A DNA stretch of 52,140 bases from Halomonas sp. 25-S5 (lineage in GTDB: Bacteria > Pseudomonadota > Gammaproteobacteria > Pseudomonadales > Halomonadaceae), in contig NZ_JARANV010000028.1 of NCBI RefSeq assembly GCF_029889845.1, forward strand, positions 1 to 52,140, in the 5' to 3' direction. The translations under genes were made by a program, and so were the position numbers. The notes under the pieces are model-generated. The model worked only from the letters and a program-made list of their open reading frames with translations, was not told where the DNA came from and did no database searches. Positions 16,768-25,867 of the stretch are shown here, piece after piece (the first letter of the stretch is position 1; the number at the start of each line of letters is the position of its first letter).

Positions 16768-18169
16768 GGGGCATGCCGCCAGGGCCGCCCATACCCCCCA
16801 TGCCGCCGGGCCCACCCGGGCCGCCACCGCCCATCATGCCGGACATGCCGCGCATCATCTTCTGCATGCCGCCCTTCTTGCCCGCCTTCTTCATCATCTT
16901 CTGCATCTGCTTGTGCTGCTTGAGCAGGCGGTTAAGGTCCGGCACCTGCAGGCCGGCCCCGGCGGCGATGCGCCGCTTGCGCGAGCCGTTGATGATCTCG
17001 GGCTTGCGCCGCTCCTGGGCGGTCATGGAGTTGATCAGCGCCTCGAGCTTGCCCAGCTCCTTCTCGGGGCCGGGGCCCTGGGCCATCTCGGCCATCTGCC
17101 CCATGCCCGGCAGCTTGCCCATCAGGCCGCCCATGCCACCCATCTTCTTGAGCTGCTGGAGCTGGTCGCGGAAGTCCTCGAGATCGAAGCCCTGGCCCTT
17201 CTTGACCTTCTTGGCCAGCTGCTCGGCCTTCTTCTTGTCAACGGTGCGCTCGGCGTCCTCGATCAGCGACATCACGTCGCCCATGCCGAGGATGCGCGAG
17301 GCCACGCGGTCCGGATGGAAGGGCTCGAGGGCGTCGACCTTCTCGCCCACGCCCATGAACTTGATCGGCTTGCCGGTGATGTGGCGCACCGAGAGCGCCG
17401 CACCGCCGCGGGCATCGCCATCGGCCTTGGTGAGGATCACCCCGGTCAGCGGCAGCGCCTCGTGGAAGGCCTTGGCGGTATTGGCGGCATCCTGGCCGGT
17501 CATGGCATCGACGACGAACAGCGTCTCGTCAGGCACCACCGCCTTATGCAGCGCCTGAATCTCGGCCATCATCGCCTCGTCGATGGCCAGGCGACCGGCG
17601 GTATCGACGATCACCACGTCATGAAACTGGATCCTGGCGTGCTTGATCGCCGCCTCGGCGATATCGACGGGCTTCTGGTCGGAGCGCGACGGAAAGAAGT
17701 CGACCTCGACCTCGCGGGCCAGGGTCTCGAGCTGGTCGATGGCCGCCGGCCGATAGACGTCGGCGGAGACCACCAGTACCTTCTTCTTTTCCCGCTCGCG
17801 CAGGTAGCGTGCCAGCTTGGCCACCGAGGTGGTCTTGCCCGCGCCCTGCAGGCCGGCCATCAGCACCACGGCCGGGGCGCTCTTGAGAACCAGCCCCTCG
17901 TTGGCCTCGCCCATGATCGCCTCGAGCTCCTGCTGGACGATCTTGACGAACTGCTGCCCCGGGGAGAGGCTCTGGGAGACCTCCTGCCCCACGGCGCGCT
18001 CGCGCACGCGGTCGATGAACGCCTTGACCACCGGCAGGGCCACGTCGGCCTCGAGCAGCGCCCGGCGCACCTCGCGTAAGGTATCCTTGACGTTCTCCTC
18101 GGTCAGGCGCGCCTGACCCTTGATCGACTTGAGCGTCTGCGACAGACGCTCGCTGAGATTCTGGAACAT
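16760..18169 (-). CDS. ffh: Signal recognition particle protein Ffh
   Basis: Ffh is the SRP54 GTPase that binds 4.5S RNA and signal sequences and delivers ribosomes to FtsY. The 469-residue product has the N-domain four-helix bundle (LSERLSQTLKSIKGQA..), the G domain with P-loop GLQGAGKTT (106-114), DVYRPAA and DTAGRL, and the methionine-rich M domain. It ends in an unusually Gly/Met-rich tail (repeats of GGMGG and GGPGG). The start MFQNLSERL has GGAGAGG just upstream and a good sigma-70-type promoter 70 bases away. It is divergent from ypjD as in E. coli. Confidence 0.97.
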   Translation of the reverse strand: MFQNLSERLSQTLKSIKGQARLTEENVKDTLREVRRALLEADVALPVVKAFIDRVRERAVGQEVSQSLSPGQQFVKIVQQELEAIMGEANEGLVLKSAPAVVLMAGLQGAGKTTSVAKLARYLREREKKKVLVVSADVYRPAAIDQLETLAREVEVDFFPSRSDQKPVDIAEAAIKHARIQFHDVVIVDTAGRLAIDEAMMAEIQALHKAVVPDETLFVVDAMTGQDAANTAKAFHEALPLTGVILTKADGDARGGAALSVRHITGKPIKFMGVGEKVDALEPFHPDRVASRILGMGDVMSLIEDAERTVDKKKAEQLAKKVKKGQGFDLEDFRDQLQQLKKMGGMGGLMGKLPGMGQMAEMAQGPGPEKELGKLEALINSMTAQERRKPEIINGSRKRRIAAGAGLQVPDLNRLLKQHKQMQKMMKKAGKKGGMQKMMRGMSGMMGGGGPGGPGGMGGMGGPGGMPRR

Positions 18170-18239
18170 GGGCCTCTCCAGTGACGATGGCCGGAGAGCC
18201 GACCCGGCACCGGCCGGGGGCTCCCTGCAATGGTCGAAA

Positions 18240-18268
18240 ATTATACGCCCTGTGGCCACCAGTCTCCA
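18240..18268 (-). promoter_or_regulatory. ffh promoter
   Basis: On the minus strand, TATAAT (18245-18240) is a perfect -10 box. TGGAGA (18268-18263) lies 17 bp upstream and matches 4 of 6 bases of the -35 consensus. The leader to the ffh ATG would be about 65 nt. Confidence 0.65.
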
Positions 18269-18391
18269 TGCATGGCGGGCATTCGCCGCTGAGGGGCGCG
18301 CCGCCGGCTGGGCGCGGCCGGGCGGATTCGGTATAGTGGCGGCTCCATTCCCCACCACCAGGCGCTGGCGAAGGCGCACGGACAGCGATCG

Positions 18392-19192
18392 ATGCAGCCG
18401 CTATCACTTGCCGTCATGGCCTTCATCTTCTATCTCGGGGCCGCCTCCTGGCAGGGGCTGACCCTGATCCGGCGGGTGCCACCACGCGCCATGCTGGTGC
18501 GCGGGCTGGGCCTGCTCGGCCTGCTCTGCCACCTGCCCCTGGCCGCCACTCTGCTGGTCCGGGGCGACTCCCTGCTGCCCGGGCTCTCCACCAGCGCGGT
18601 GCTGGCCAGCGGCCTGGCCGTGCTGGTGCTGCTGGTGGTCAGCCTCGTCAAGCCGGTCCTCAATGTCGCCACCGGCCTGCTGCCGCTGGCCGGCCTGACC
18701 CTGCTGCTGGCCATCGAGCTGCCGAGCCCCGAGCGCGCCACCGGCATGACGCCGGGGATCGCCCTGCACGCCCTGAGCAGCGCACTGGCCTTCGCGCTGC
18801 TGGCCATCGCCGCCATCCAGGCGGTGCTGCTCGGCATCCAGAACCAGGCGCTGCGCCACCACCACATCCGCGGTGTGGTCCAGTCGCTGCCGCCGCTGAC
18901 CACCATGGAACGGGTCCTCTTCGAGCTGATCTGGGCCGGCATGATCCTGCTGACCCTGTCGATCGTCAGCGGCTTTTTGTTCCTCGACAACATGTTCGCC
19001 CAGCACCTGGCCCACAAGTCGATCCTCTCCTTGGCCGCCTGGGTGATCTTCGCCACCCTGCTGTTCAGCCATCATCGGCTGGGCTGGCGAGGCATGCGGG
19101 CGGTGCGCTGGACCCTGGGGGGCTGCCTGGTGCTGTTGATGGCCTACTTCGGCAGCAAGTTCGTGCTGGAGATCCTGCTCAACCGCGGCTGA
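18392..19192 (+). CDS. ypjD: CcsA/YpjD-type inner-membrane protein (cytochrome c assembly-like)
   Basis: The 266-residue integral membrane protein has about eight hydrophobic helices and belongs to the family of CcsA/CcmC-like haem-handling proteins. A TMERVLFELIWAGMILLTLSIVSGFLFL segment with neighbouring histidines (HHHIRGV, HKSILSL, SHHRLGWRG) fits the family's conserved C-terminal half. A tryptophan-rich WWD haem motif is not obvious. In E. coli the same gene lies between ffh (divergent) and corB. A possible -10 TATAGT lies at 18332-18337. Its biochemical role is unproven. Confidence 0.85.
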   Translation: MQPLSLAVMAFIFYLGAASWQGLTLIRRVPPRAMLVRGLGLLGLLCHLPLAATLLVRGDSLLPGLSTSAVLASGLAVLVLLVVSLVKPVLNVATGLLPLAGLTLLLAIELPSPERATGMTPGIALHALSSALAFALLAIAAIQAVLLGIQNQALRHHHIRGVVQSLPPLTTMERVLFELIWAGMILLTLSIVSGFLFLDNMFAQHLAHKSILSLAAWVIFATLLFSHHRLGWRGMRAVRWTLGGCLVLLMAYFGSKFVLEILLNRG

Positions 19193-19268
19193 GGCCGGCA
19201 CGCGCCTTGACACCGGATGACCGACCCCCTACAACTCGAGCCTGATACGCCGTTGAGGACCCTTCGAC

Positions 19269-20552
19269 TTGAGTGACGACTTCCCGCTGGGACTGCTGTT
19301 CGGCCTGCTGTTCCTGCTCGTCTGTCTTTCCGCCTTCTTCTCCAGCTCCGAGACCGGGATGATGTCGATCAACCGCTATCGCCTGAGCCATCAGGCGAAC
19401 AGCGGTGAGCGCGCCGCCCAGCGCGTACTGCGCCTGCTGGCCCGCCCCGATCGGCTGATCGGCGTGATTCTGATCGGCAACAACCTGGTCAACAACCTGG
19501 CCGCGGCGATCGCCACGGTGGTCGCCATCCATTTTTTCGGCGAGGTCACCGGCCCGGCCATCGCCCCGCTGATCCTCACCATCGTGATCCTGATCTTCGC
19601 CGAAGTGAGCCCCAAGACCTATGCGGCGGTCAAACCGGAGCGCATCGCCTATCCCGCCTCGCTGGTGCTCGAGCCGCTGCTCAAGCTGCTCTACCCGCTG
19701 GTATGGCTGGTCAACGCGATCTCCAATGGCCTGCTGCGCCTGCTCGGGGTCAGGTACATCGACGGGAGCGCCGACAACCTGACCCGCGACGAGCTGCGCA
19801 CCGTGGTGCACGAGGCCGGCACCCTGATCCCGCGCCGCCACCAGGCGATGCTGCTGTCGATCCTCGATCTGGAGAACGTCACCGTGAACGACATCATGGT
19901 GCCGCGCCACGAGGTGATGGGCCTCGACCTGGACGACGACCTGGAGGAGATCCTGGCCAACATTCGCACCAGCCAGCACACCCGGGTGCCGGTCTACAAG
20001 GGCGATATCAACAACATCATCGGCATGCTCCACCTGCGCAATGCGGCGCGCTTCCTGTCCCGCGGCGAGGTGACCAAGGCCGCCATCGTCCAGGAGGCCC
20101 GTGAGCCCTACTTCATCCCCGAGTCCACCCCGCTGCACACCCAACTGCTCAACTTCCAGAAACAGAAGCGACGCATCGGCATCGTGGTCGACGAGTACGG
20201 CGACGTGGAGGGGCTGGTGACCCTGGAAGACATCCTCGAGGAGATCGTCGGCGAGTTCACCACCGACGTGGCGGGACTGCATCAGGAGATCCACCCGCAG
20301 GAAGACGGCAGCCACGTGATCGACGGCACCGCCAATATCCGCGACATCAACAAGGCGCTGGGCTGGCAGTTGCCCACGGATGGCCCCAAGACCCTCAACG
20401 GCGTGATCCTCGAGCACCTGGAGTCCTTCCCTGACGGACCGGCCTGCCTGCAGATCGGCAGCGTGCGCATGGAGATCCTCGAGGTCCGCGACAACTTGAT
20501 CACCGCGGCACGCTGCTGGCAGCCGGTACGGCGCCCCCCGCGCCGCGGCTGA
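19269..20552 (+). CDS. corB: CorB/CorC (CNNM, HlyC/CorC) family transporter or effector
   Basis: It has the DUF21/CNNM membrane domain (about residues 1-190, with SAFFSSSETGMMSINRYRL and GNNLVNNLAAA), a CBS pair (about 200-330, DIMVPRHEVMGLDLDDDLEEIL, VVDEYGDVEGLVTLEDILEEIVGEF) and a C-terminal CorC_HlyC domain (about 345-420). The family takes part in Mg2+/Co2+ efflux. The length of 427 and the order ypjD-corB match E. coli. The start is TTG (19269-19271) with GAGGAC upstream; no ATG is available before the first helix. It converges on the acyltransferase gene, with only 3 bases between the stops. Confidence 0.92.
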   Translation: MSDDFPLGLLFGLLFLLVCLSAFFSSSETGMMSINRYRLSHQANSGERAAQRVLRLLARPDRLIGVILIGNNLVNNLAAAIATVVAIHFFGEVTGPAIAPLILTIVILIFAEVSPKTYAAVKPERIAYPASLVLEPLLKLLYPLVWLVNAISNGLLRLLGVRYIDGSADNLTRDELRTVVHEAGTLIPRRHQAMLLSILDLENVTVNDIMVPRHEVMGLDLDDDLEEILANIRTSQHTRVPVYKGDINNIIGMLHLRNAARFLSRGEVTKAAIVQEAREPYFIPESTPLHTQLLNFQKQKRRIGIVVDEYGDVEGLVTLEDILEEIVGEFTTDVAGLHQEIHPQEDGSHVIDGTANIRDINKALGWQLPTDGPKTLNGVILEHLESFPDGPACLQIGSVRMEILEVRDNLITAARCWQPVRRPPRRG

Positions 20553-20555
20553 TGC

Positions 20556-21266
20556 CTACCCTCGCCGCGGAACGCTGTCGGCCCAGCCGTCGGCCTCGGC
20601 CTTGAGCGCACGCACTCGGGCCTCGACGCTAGGCCGACTCGCCTCGCCGGCCGGCAGAGGCTCACCGAAGAACAGGGCCACCCGCGCCCGGAACCGGCGA
20701 GGCGGCTTGGTCAGCGCCTTGCCGTCATGGTGCGAGGTCCAGGAGCCCCAGAGACCGGCCAGCCCGGCGGGCACCACCGGCACCGCATCCCGGGCCAGGA
20801 TCAGCTCGAGGCCGCGGCGGAAGTGTTGCACCTCGCCGTTCGGCGTCAGGCGGCCTTCGGGAAATACCATCACCACCTCGCCCTGGCGTAGCGCGCGACT
20901 GACTTCGACCAGGGCATGGCGCACGCTGCCCGGATCGCGACGGTCGGCATCCACGGGGATGGCCCCCACCAGACGGAACAGCCAGTTGAGCCAGGGCGAC
21001 TCATAGACCGGCTTGTCCATCAAAAAGCGCAGCGGCCGAGGGCTTGCTCCACCCACCACCAGGGCATCCATGAAGCTGACGTGGTTGCAGACGACGATGG
21101 CCGGGCCACGCGGGGGGATGTGGTGTCGGCCGCGAAAGCGCAGCCGATAGACGAGATGGAGCAGCAGGAAGACCAGCCAGCGCAGAAAGGGCCGGGGCGC
21201 ACTGGCCAGTCGCCAGCTCCCCGCCGCCACCGCCAGGCCCGTGACTCCCCACAGCCAGGAGGTCAT
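20556..21266 (-). CDS. 1-acyl-sn-glycerol-3-phosphate acyltransferase family protein (PlsC-like)
   Basis: These membrane-bound enzymes transfer acyl chains to lysophosphatidic acid or related lipids. The 236-residue product has an N-terminal hydrophobic segment and the catalytic HX4D motif NHVSFMD (H62, D67). The second motif FPEGRLT starts at 135. The start MTSWLWG overlaps the TetR stop (TGATG), so it is translationally coupled to its likely regulator. It may be an accessory enzyme that alters phospholipid composition rather than the essential PlsC. The acyl acceptor is unknown. Confidence 0.88.
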   Translation of the reverse strand: MTSWLWGVTGLAVAAGSWRLASAPRPFLRWLVFLLLHLVYRLRFRGRHHIPPRGPAIVVCNHVSFMDALVVGGASPRPLRFLMDKPVYESPWLNWLFRLVGAIPVDADRRDPGSVRHALVEVSRALRQGEVVMVFPEGRLTPNGEVQHFRRGLELILARDAVPVVPAGLAGLWGSWTSHHDGKALTKPPRRFRARVALFFGEPLPAGEASRPSVEARVRALKAEADGWADSVPRRG

Positions 21267-21883
21267 CACGTCACGCCGGGCGCGTGCCTGAGGCCGGCCA
21301 GGATGGTCACGAGCAGCTGGTCGAGCAACTCGCCCACTTCCAGCGGCTCGCCCTGCCAGTACCCGAGGCGCTCGTTGAGCCCCAGCTGGACCAGGCCATG
21401 GACGCTGCCCCAGAGGGTGCGGCTCAGCCGCCGTGCCTCCAGGTCGTCCAGCGCCGGCTGGTACTCCTTGAGGGTCGCCTCCACGCGCAGGAAGAGGCCC
21501 TCGATCATCTCGTTCTGGCGCTGGTCCAGCTCCCCCTCCTGGGCCAGGGGGTAGTCGAACAGCAGTTGCCAGCGGTAGGCATCCTGGCGGGCGAACTGCC
21601 AGTAGGCCCTGGCCAGCGCCTTGAGCCGCTCCTCGGGGGCGATGTCGGCGAGCAGCGGCTCGATCACCCCGCGCAGGCGCGCCAGGGTCTCGATGTTGAC
21701 GTGCTGCAGCAGGTTGCTGAAGCTGCCGTAGAGCTTGAGCAGGGTACTCGGCGCACAGCCGACCTCCCGGGCGAGAGCACGCAGCGATAGCGTGTGGGCC
21801 GGATGCTCCTGCAGCCAGGCATCGCATGCGGCCATGACCTGGGCATGGAGTGCCTCGGGGGCATGCTGTCTGGGACGGGCCAT
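21266..21883 (-). CDS. TetR/AcrR-family transcriptional regulator (WHG-type C-terminus)
   Basis: The 205-residue product has the N-terminal TetR helix-turn-helix (TLSLRALAREVGCAPSTLLKLYGSFSNLLQHV) and a C-terminal ligand domain with a WGSVHGLVQLGL segment like the WHG-type TetR_C domains. The start MARPRQ is preceded by GAGGAA. It is coupled to the acyltransferase gene by a one-base overlap. A 17-bp dyad 56 bases upstream is a likely autoregulatory operator. Control of lipid remodelling in response to acyl-CoA or membrane stress is a reasonable guess from context only. Confidence 0.88.
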   Translation of the reverse strand: MARPRQHAPEALHAQVMAACDAWLQEHPAHTLSLRALAREVGCAPSTLLKLYGSFSNLLQHVNIETLARLRGVIEPLLADIAPEERLKALARAYWQFARQDAYRWQLLFDYPLAQEGELDQRQNEMIEGLFLRVEATLKEYQPALDDLEARRLSRTLWGSVHGLVQLGLNERLGYWQGEPLEVGELLDQLLVTILAGLRHAPGVT

Positions 21884-21938
21884 CGGCTTCCTCGCAGGGG
21901 TGGCGGGCATCGCGGGTCGGGCAACAAGGATACTCTCA

Positions 21939-21955
21939 TCGAACACTGTTTTCGA
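21939..21955. promoter_or_regulatory. Candidate TetR operator
   Basis: TCGAAAACAGTGTTCGA (minus strand) is a 17-bp dyad symmetric at 14 positions (TCGAA-n-AC-n-GT-n-TTCGA). It lies between the divergent TetR and SRAP-like genes. Its size and position fit a TetR-family operator that could control both sides. This is inference from symmetry and location. Confidence 0.5.
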
Positions 21956-22069
21956 CAGGATATCCCACACGAATGACGGCGCAAGCCGGCGACAGGATCG
22001 CCGCCCGTTCGCCGCTTTCCTCGCCAGGACGACTTGGTTACCCTGACGCCCCACCACCCCGGAGACCTC

Positions 22070-22756
22070 ATGGCCGGCCGACTGCACATCGCCCCCCTCG
22101 AACTCGAGCGCCTGCTGCCTGACCTGGTCGCCGAGACCACCCTGATCACCGGCGCCAATCTGGCCCCGCGTCGCCCCCTGTCGATCCTGCGCCTGGAAGG
22201 GGGCCGGCTGCGCCTGGTGAACGCCTTCTGGGGGCTCACGCCACCCTGGCTGAAGGTGCTCGACCATGCGCCTCACTGCGCCCGGGCCGAGGCGCTGACG
22301 GCCCGCCCCATGTTCCGCGAGGCCTTCGGCGCGCGCCGCTGCCTGGTGCCGGCCAGCGGCATCTATGTGTGGAAGCCGCAGCCACGCGCCAAGCAGCCCT
22401 TCCTGGTGACCCGTGTCGACCGGGGCCCGCTGCTGCTGGCGGGGCTCTGGTGCCGCTTCCATACCACCCTGAGCGAGTATAATGATTCCATGGCGCTGAT
22501 CACGGTACCCACGGGAACGCTGCTCGCCCCGCTCACCGACCGCCTACCGGCGGTGATCACCCCCGAGGATGCCCGGCGCTGGCTCGACCCACAGACCCCA
22601 TTGGCCGAGGCGCAGTCGCTGCTCGCGCCCGCTCCCGGGGAACTCTTGGGCGCCTTTCCGGTATCAAGACGAGTGAACGATCCCGCCAACCAGGATCCGG
22701 CCTGCGCCCACCCCACCGGGCCCATGCTGCGCCAGCCCATGCCACAGGAGCGATGA
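22070..22756 (+). CDS. SRAP/YedK-family protein lacking the catalytic residues
   Basis: Active SRAP proteins (E. coli YedK, human HMCES) crosslink to abasic sites in single-stranded DNA through Cys2, aided by Asn75, Glu105 and His160. This 228-residue homologue keeps the framework: WGLTPPWLK, ARAEALTARPMFREAF, KQPFLV and FPVSRRVNDPANQ. The catalytic positions read Ala2 (MAGR instead of MCGR), Cys in place of Asn (HCARAE), Val in place of Glu (GIYVWK) and Thr in place of His (TDRLP). All four are lost while the reading frame is intact, so it looks like a maintained pseudoenzyme. GGAG precedes the ATG. It is coupled to the downstream protease gene. Confidence 0.85.
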   Translation: MAGRLHIAPLELERLLPDLVAETTLITGANLAPRRPLSILRLEGGRLRLVNAFWGLTPPWLKVLDHAPHCARAEALTARPMFREAFGARRCLVPASGIYVWKPQPRAKQPFLVTRVDRGPLLLAGLWCRFHTTLSEYNDSMALITVPTGTLLAPLTDRLPAVITPEDARRWLDPQTPLAEAQSLLAPAPGELLGAFPVSRRVNDPANQDPACAHPTGPMLRQPMPQER

Positions 22757-25614
22757 TGACACAGCCCTTGCCTGCCCCCTTGCGCCAAACGGCCCGCCTG
22801 TTCGCCTGGCTCGCCGTGGCCGCGACCCTGATCACGGGCCTGGCCGCCCGGGCCGAGGCACCCGAGCCGGCGGCAACCGTCGACGACGTCGTCTCGCCGC
22901 GGGTCAGCCCCCACGATGACCGCGACTACCGCGCCCTGACCCTCGACAACGGCCTGAGCGTGCTGCTGGTCAGTGACCCCGAGGCCGACCAGGCCGCCGC
23001 CTCGCTGAACGTCGGCGTGGGCAGCGCCCAGGACCCGGAGGACCTGGCCGGCCTGGCCCACTTCCTCGAGCACATGCTGTTCCTGGGCACCGACGCCTAC
23101 CCCGAGTCGGATGCCTACCAGGCCTATCTGTCGCGCCACGGGGGCAGCCACAACGCCTTTACCGCCCCCCATGACACCAACTACTTCTTCAACATCGAGC
23201 CCGACGCCCTGCCCGGGGCCCTGGACCGGTTCAGCCGCTTCTTCGTCGCCCCGCTGTTCAATGCCGACCGCCTGGAGAGCGAGCGCAGCGTGGTGCACTC
23301 CGAGTACCAGGCGCGCATCCGCGATGACGGGCGCCGTGCCCAGGACGTGCTCGACCAGTTGCTCAATCCCGACCACCCGACCACCGGCTTCTCCGTGGGC
23401 AGCCGTGAGACCCTGGCCGACCGCCCCGCGGGCGAGCCGAGCCTGCGAGAGCGCGTGATCGGCTTCTACGAGGATCACTACGATGCCAACGTGATGCACC
23501 TGGCCGTGGTCGCCCCCCAGCCCCTCGATGACCTGGAGGCCATGGTTACCGCGCGCTTCGCCGAGATACCCGACCGCGGCCTCTCTCGCCCGGTCATCGA
23601 GGCGCCGCTGGTGGCGGAACAGACCCTGCCCCGCGCGGCCGAGATGCAGTCGGTGCGCGACAGCCAGCGGGTCAGCTTCCTGTTCCCGGTGCCCGACCCC
23701 CAGGAGGCCTACCGCCACAAGCCCGCCGACTACCTGGCCCACCTGCTCGGTCACGAGGGCGAGGGCAGCCTGCTCGCGGTGCTGCGCGAGGCGGGCTGGG
23801 CCGATGGCCTCTCCGCCGGCGTGACGCGTGGCGACGGCCGCCATGCGCTGTTCGCCGTGGACATCAGCCTGACGCCGGACGGCGCTGAGCAGCTCGAGCG
23901 CATCCAGGCCAGCCTGCTGGCCACCATCGAGCGGATCCGCGCCTCGGGCCTGGAGGCCTGGCGCTACCAGGAGCAGGCGCGCCTGGCCGAACAGCAGTTC
24001 CGTTTCCAGCAGCACGGCTCGCCGCAGGGCGATGCCATGCGCCTGGCCATGAACCTGTCACGCTATCCGCTGGAGGATGTCAACGTCGCGCCCTACCGCA
24101 TGGACGGCTTCGATCGCGACCAGATCACGCGCTGGCTCGACGGCCTGCGACCCGACCGGCTGCTGCGGCTCTACAGCGGCCCGGACGTCGAGGGCGACCA
24201 GGTCTCGCCCTGGTTCGATGCGCCCTGGCGCGAGGTCGAGGCAACAAGCGAGGCCGAGCCGCTGGCGGGCATCGCCCTGCCCGAACCCAACCCCTATATC
24301 GCTGAGGACCTCGAGCTGCTCGACGGCCAGGACGAGATTCCCGAGCTGCGCATCGAGGCGCCGGGCTTCACCCTCTGGCACAAGGCAGATGACAGCTTCG
24401 ACACCCCCAAGGTGGAGTGGCGCTTCAGCCTGCAGCACCCCGCCGCCAGCCAAGAGGCCCGCGAGGCGGCGCTTTCCCGTCTGCTCGCCGGCTGGCTCGG
24501 CGACAGCCTCAACGAGACCCTCTACCCGGCACGCCTGGCCGGCCATGACTTCGAGGCCTATGCCCACGCCCGGGGCATCACCCTGTCGTTCTCCGGCTGG
24601 CGGGACCGCCAGGACCGACTGATCGCCCGGGTCCTCGCCCAACTGCAGGAGGGCGAGATCGACGCGGCGAGCTTCGACCGGGAGCACTACCGCCTGCAGC
24701 GCGAATGGCGCAACGCCCCCCAGGATCCTCTCTACCGGCAGGCCCATCGCACCCTGGCCGAGGCACTGGTGCGCCCCCAGTGGCCCACCGATACCCTGCT
24801 CGAGGCGAGCAAGTCGCTCGATGTGGAAGACTTGCGCGACTTCCGCGAGCGCTTCCTAGCCGACCTGCGCCTGGAAGCCATGGCCGTGGGCAACCTCGGC
24901 ACCGCGCTTGCCGAGCGCGAGGCCCGGCTGGTCGCCGAGGCGCTCTCTCCGTCCCTGGCGGCCGAGGCGATCCCGGACCTCGTCCCACTGCAGGTGGACG
25001 ACCTGCCCGCGCTGACCCCGGCCACCACCCGGGAGGAGTCACTGGCACTGCGCTACCTCCAGGGGCCGGACCGCTCGCTCGACAGCCAGGCGCGCCTGGC
25101 GGTGCTGGGCCAGCTACTGGAGACACCCTTCTACCAGCGCCTGCGTACCGAGGAGCAGCTCGGCTATGTGGTCAACGCGGGTTACTCGCCGATGCTGGAC
25201 GCGCCGGGCATCAGCCTGCTGGTGCAGTCTCCCGACACCGCAAGCGAGGCGATCCAGGCCCGCATCGATGCCTTCCTGGACGATTTCACCGGGCGGCTCG
25301 CGACGCTCGACGATGACGACCTGGCCCCCTATCGCCAGGCCGTACACGACAGCTTGATGCAGCGCGACACCAGCCTCTCCGCGCTCACCAACCGCCTGTG
25401 GCGCGCGCTCGCCTATGGCGACACCGCCTTCGACCGCCACCGCCGCCTCGCCGAGCAGGCGCTGGCCGTGACCGCCGAAGAACTTCAGGCGAGCTGGCCG
25501 ACGCTGCGCGAGGACGCCGTGGCGCGGGTCAGCTTCGATCCGGGTGACAAGCCCAGCGACGTGCTCGCCCTTAGCCGCCAGCTGGAGCCGTTGCCGGAAG
25601 GGGAAAGTGAGTAA
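22756..25614 (+). CDS. Pitrilysin/insulinase-type M16 metalloprotease, exported
   Basis: This large zinc peptidase of 952 residues probably acts in the periplasm, since a signal peptide (AWLAVAATLITGLAARAEA) leads the sequence. The inverted zinc motif HFLEH has H102, E105 and H106, and the third ligand lies in ERSVVHSEYQA. The C-terminal half holds the inactive M16 repeats, as in E. coli protease III (PtrA). The second of two tandem ATGs is chosen because AGGAG is 5 bases before it. The gene overlaps the SRAP-like stop. It is the last backbone gene before the restriction island, facing sbcB on the other side. Confidence 0.93.
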   Translation: MTQPLPAPLRQTARLFAWLAVAATLITGLAARAEAPEPAATVDDVVSPRVSPHDDRDYRALTLDNGLSVLLVSDPEADQAAASLNVGVGSAQDPEDLAGLAHFLEHMLFLGTDAYPESDAYQAYLSRHGGSHNAFTAPHDTNYFFNIEPDALPGALDRFSRFFVAPLFNADRLESERSVVHSEYQARIRDDGRRAQDVLDQLLNPDHPTTGFSVGSRETLADRPAGEPSLRERVIGFYEDHYDANVMHLAVVAPQPLDDLEAMVTARFAEIPDRGLSRPVIEAPLVAEQTLPRAAEMQSVRDSQRVSFLFPVPDPQEAYRHKPADYLAHLLGHEGEGSLLAVLREAGWADGLSAGVTRGDGRHALFAVDISLTPDGAEQLERIQASLLATIERIRASGLEAWRYQEQARLAEQQFRFQQHGSPQGDAMRLAMNLSRYPLEDVNVAPYRMDGFDRDQITRWLDGLRPDRLLRLYSGPDVEGDQVSPWFDAPWREVEATSEAEPLAGIALPEPNPYIAEDLELLDGQDEIPELRIEAPGFTLWHKADDSFDTPKVEWRFSLQHPAASQEAREAALSRLLAGWLGDSLNETLYPARLAGHDFEAYAHARGITLSFSGWRDRQDRLIARVLAQLQEGEIDAASFDREHYRLQREWRNAPQDPLYRQAHRTLAEALVRPQWPTDTLLEASKSLDVEDLRDFRERFLADLRLEAMAVGNLGTALAEREARLVAEALSPSLAAEAIPDLVPLQVDDLPALTPATTREESLALRYLQGPDRSLDSQARLAVLGQLLETPFYQRLRTEEQLGYVVNAGYSPMLDAPGISLLVQSPDTASEAIQARIDAFLDDFTGRLATLDDDDLAPYRQAVHDSLMQRDTSLSALTNRLWRALAYGDTAFDRHRRLAEQALAVTAEELQASWPTLREDAVARVSFDPGDKPSDVLALSRQLEPLPEGESE

Positions 25615-25673
25615 TAGTGAGGGGTGAGGGTCATCTCAATTCGGCGTGAAAATGACAGAGTCTCGCGTAGGCT

Positions 25674-25768
25674 GGATAAGCCGAAGGCGCATCCGGCGTG
25701 GGGTGTCTCCCGCGGCCGAAGGTGGCCATCACCCCCGCCCGGTGCGCTGGCGCTTACCGGGCCTACGG
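25674..25768 (+). repeat. BIME-like direct repeat, left border of the restriction island
   Basis: This 95-bp unit matches 37513-37607 in the same orientation with 3 mismatches. It joins two REP-like palindromes: GGATAAGCCGAAGGCGCATCC and CCCGGTGCGCTGGCGCTTACCGGG resemble the paired palindromes of enterobacterial BIMEs. The gap 25615-25867 also holds a 23-bp motif (25630-25652) repeated inverted at 48214-48236. I see no gene there. Confidence 0.85.
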
Positions 25769-25867
25769 ATTGGCCTTTGAACCGGCGGTAATGGAATGCA
25801 GCGGAATGACCGTCCGGTCTAGCGCCTTGTTATGGGATTTTCACCGACACACTCCCCAGGCGCCCCA

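Noticed and set aside
16140..18079. Two 472-codon plus-strand frames opposite rpsP and ffh
   Set aside because: They mirror Ffh and the tandem repeats; the apparent Pro- and His-rich proteins arise from the repeat units.
20602..21790. Plus-strand frames opposite the acyltransferase and TetR genes
   Set aside because: They are antisense to genes with clear HX4D and helix-turn-helix motifs, and their products look random.
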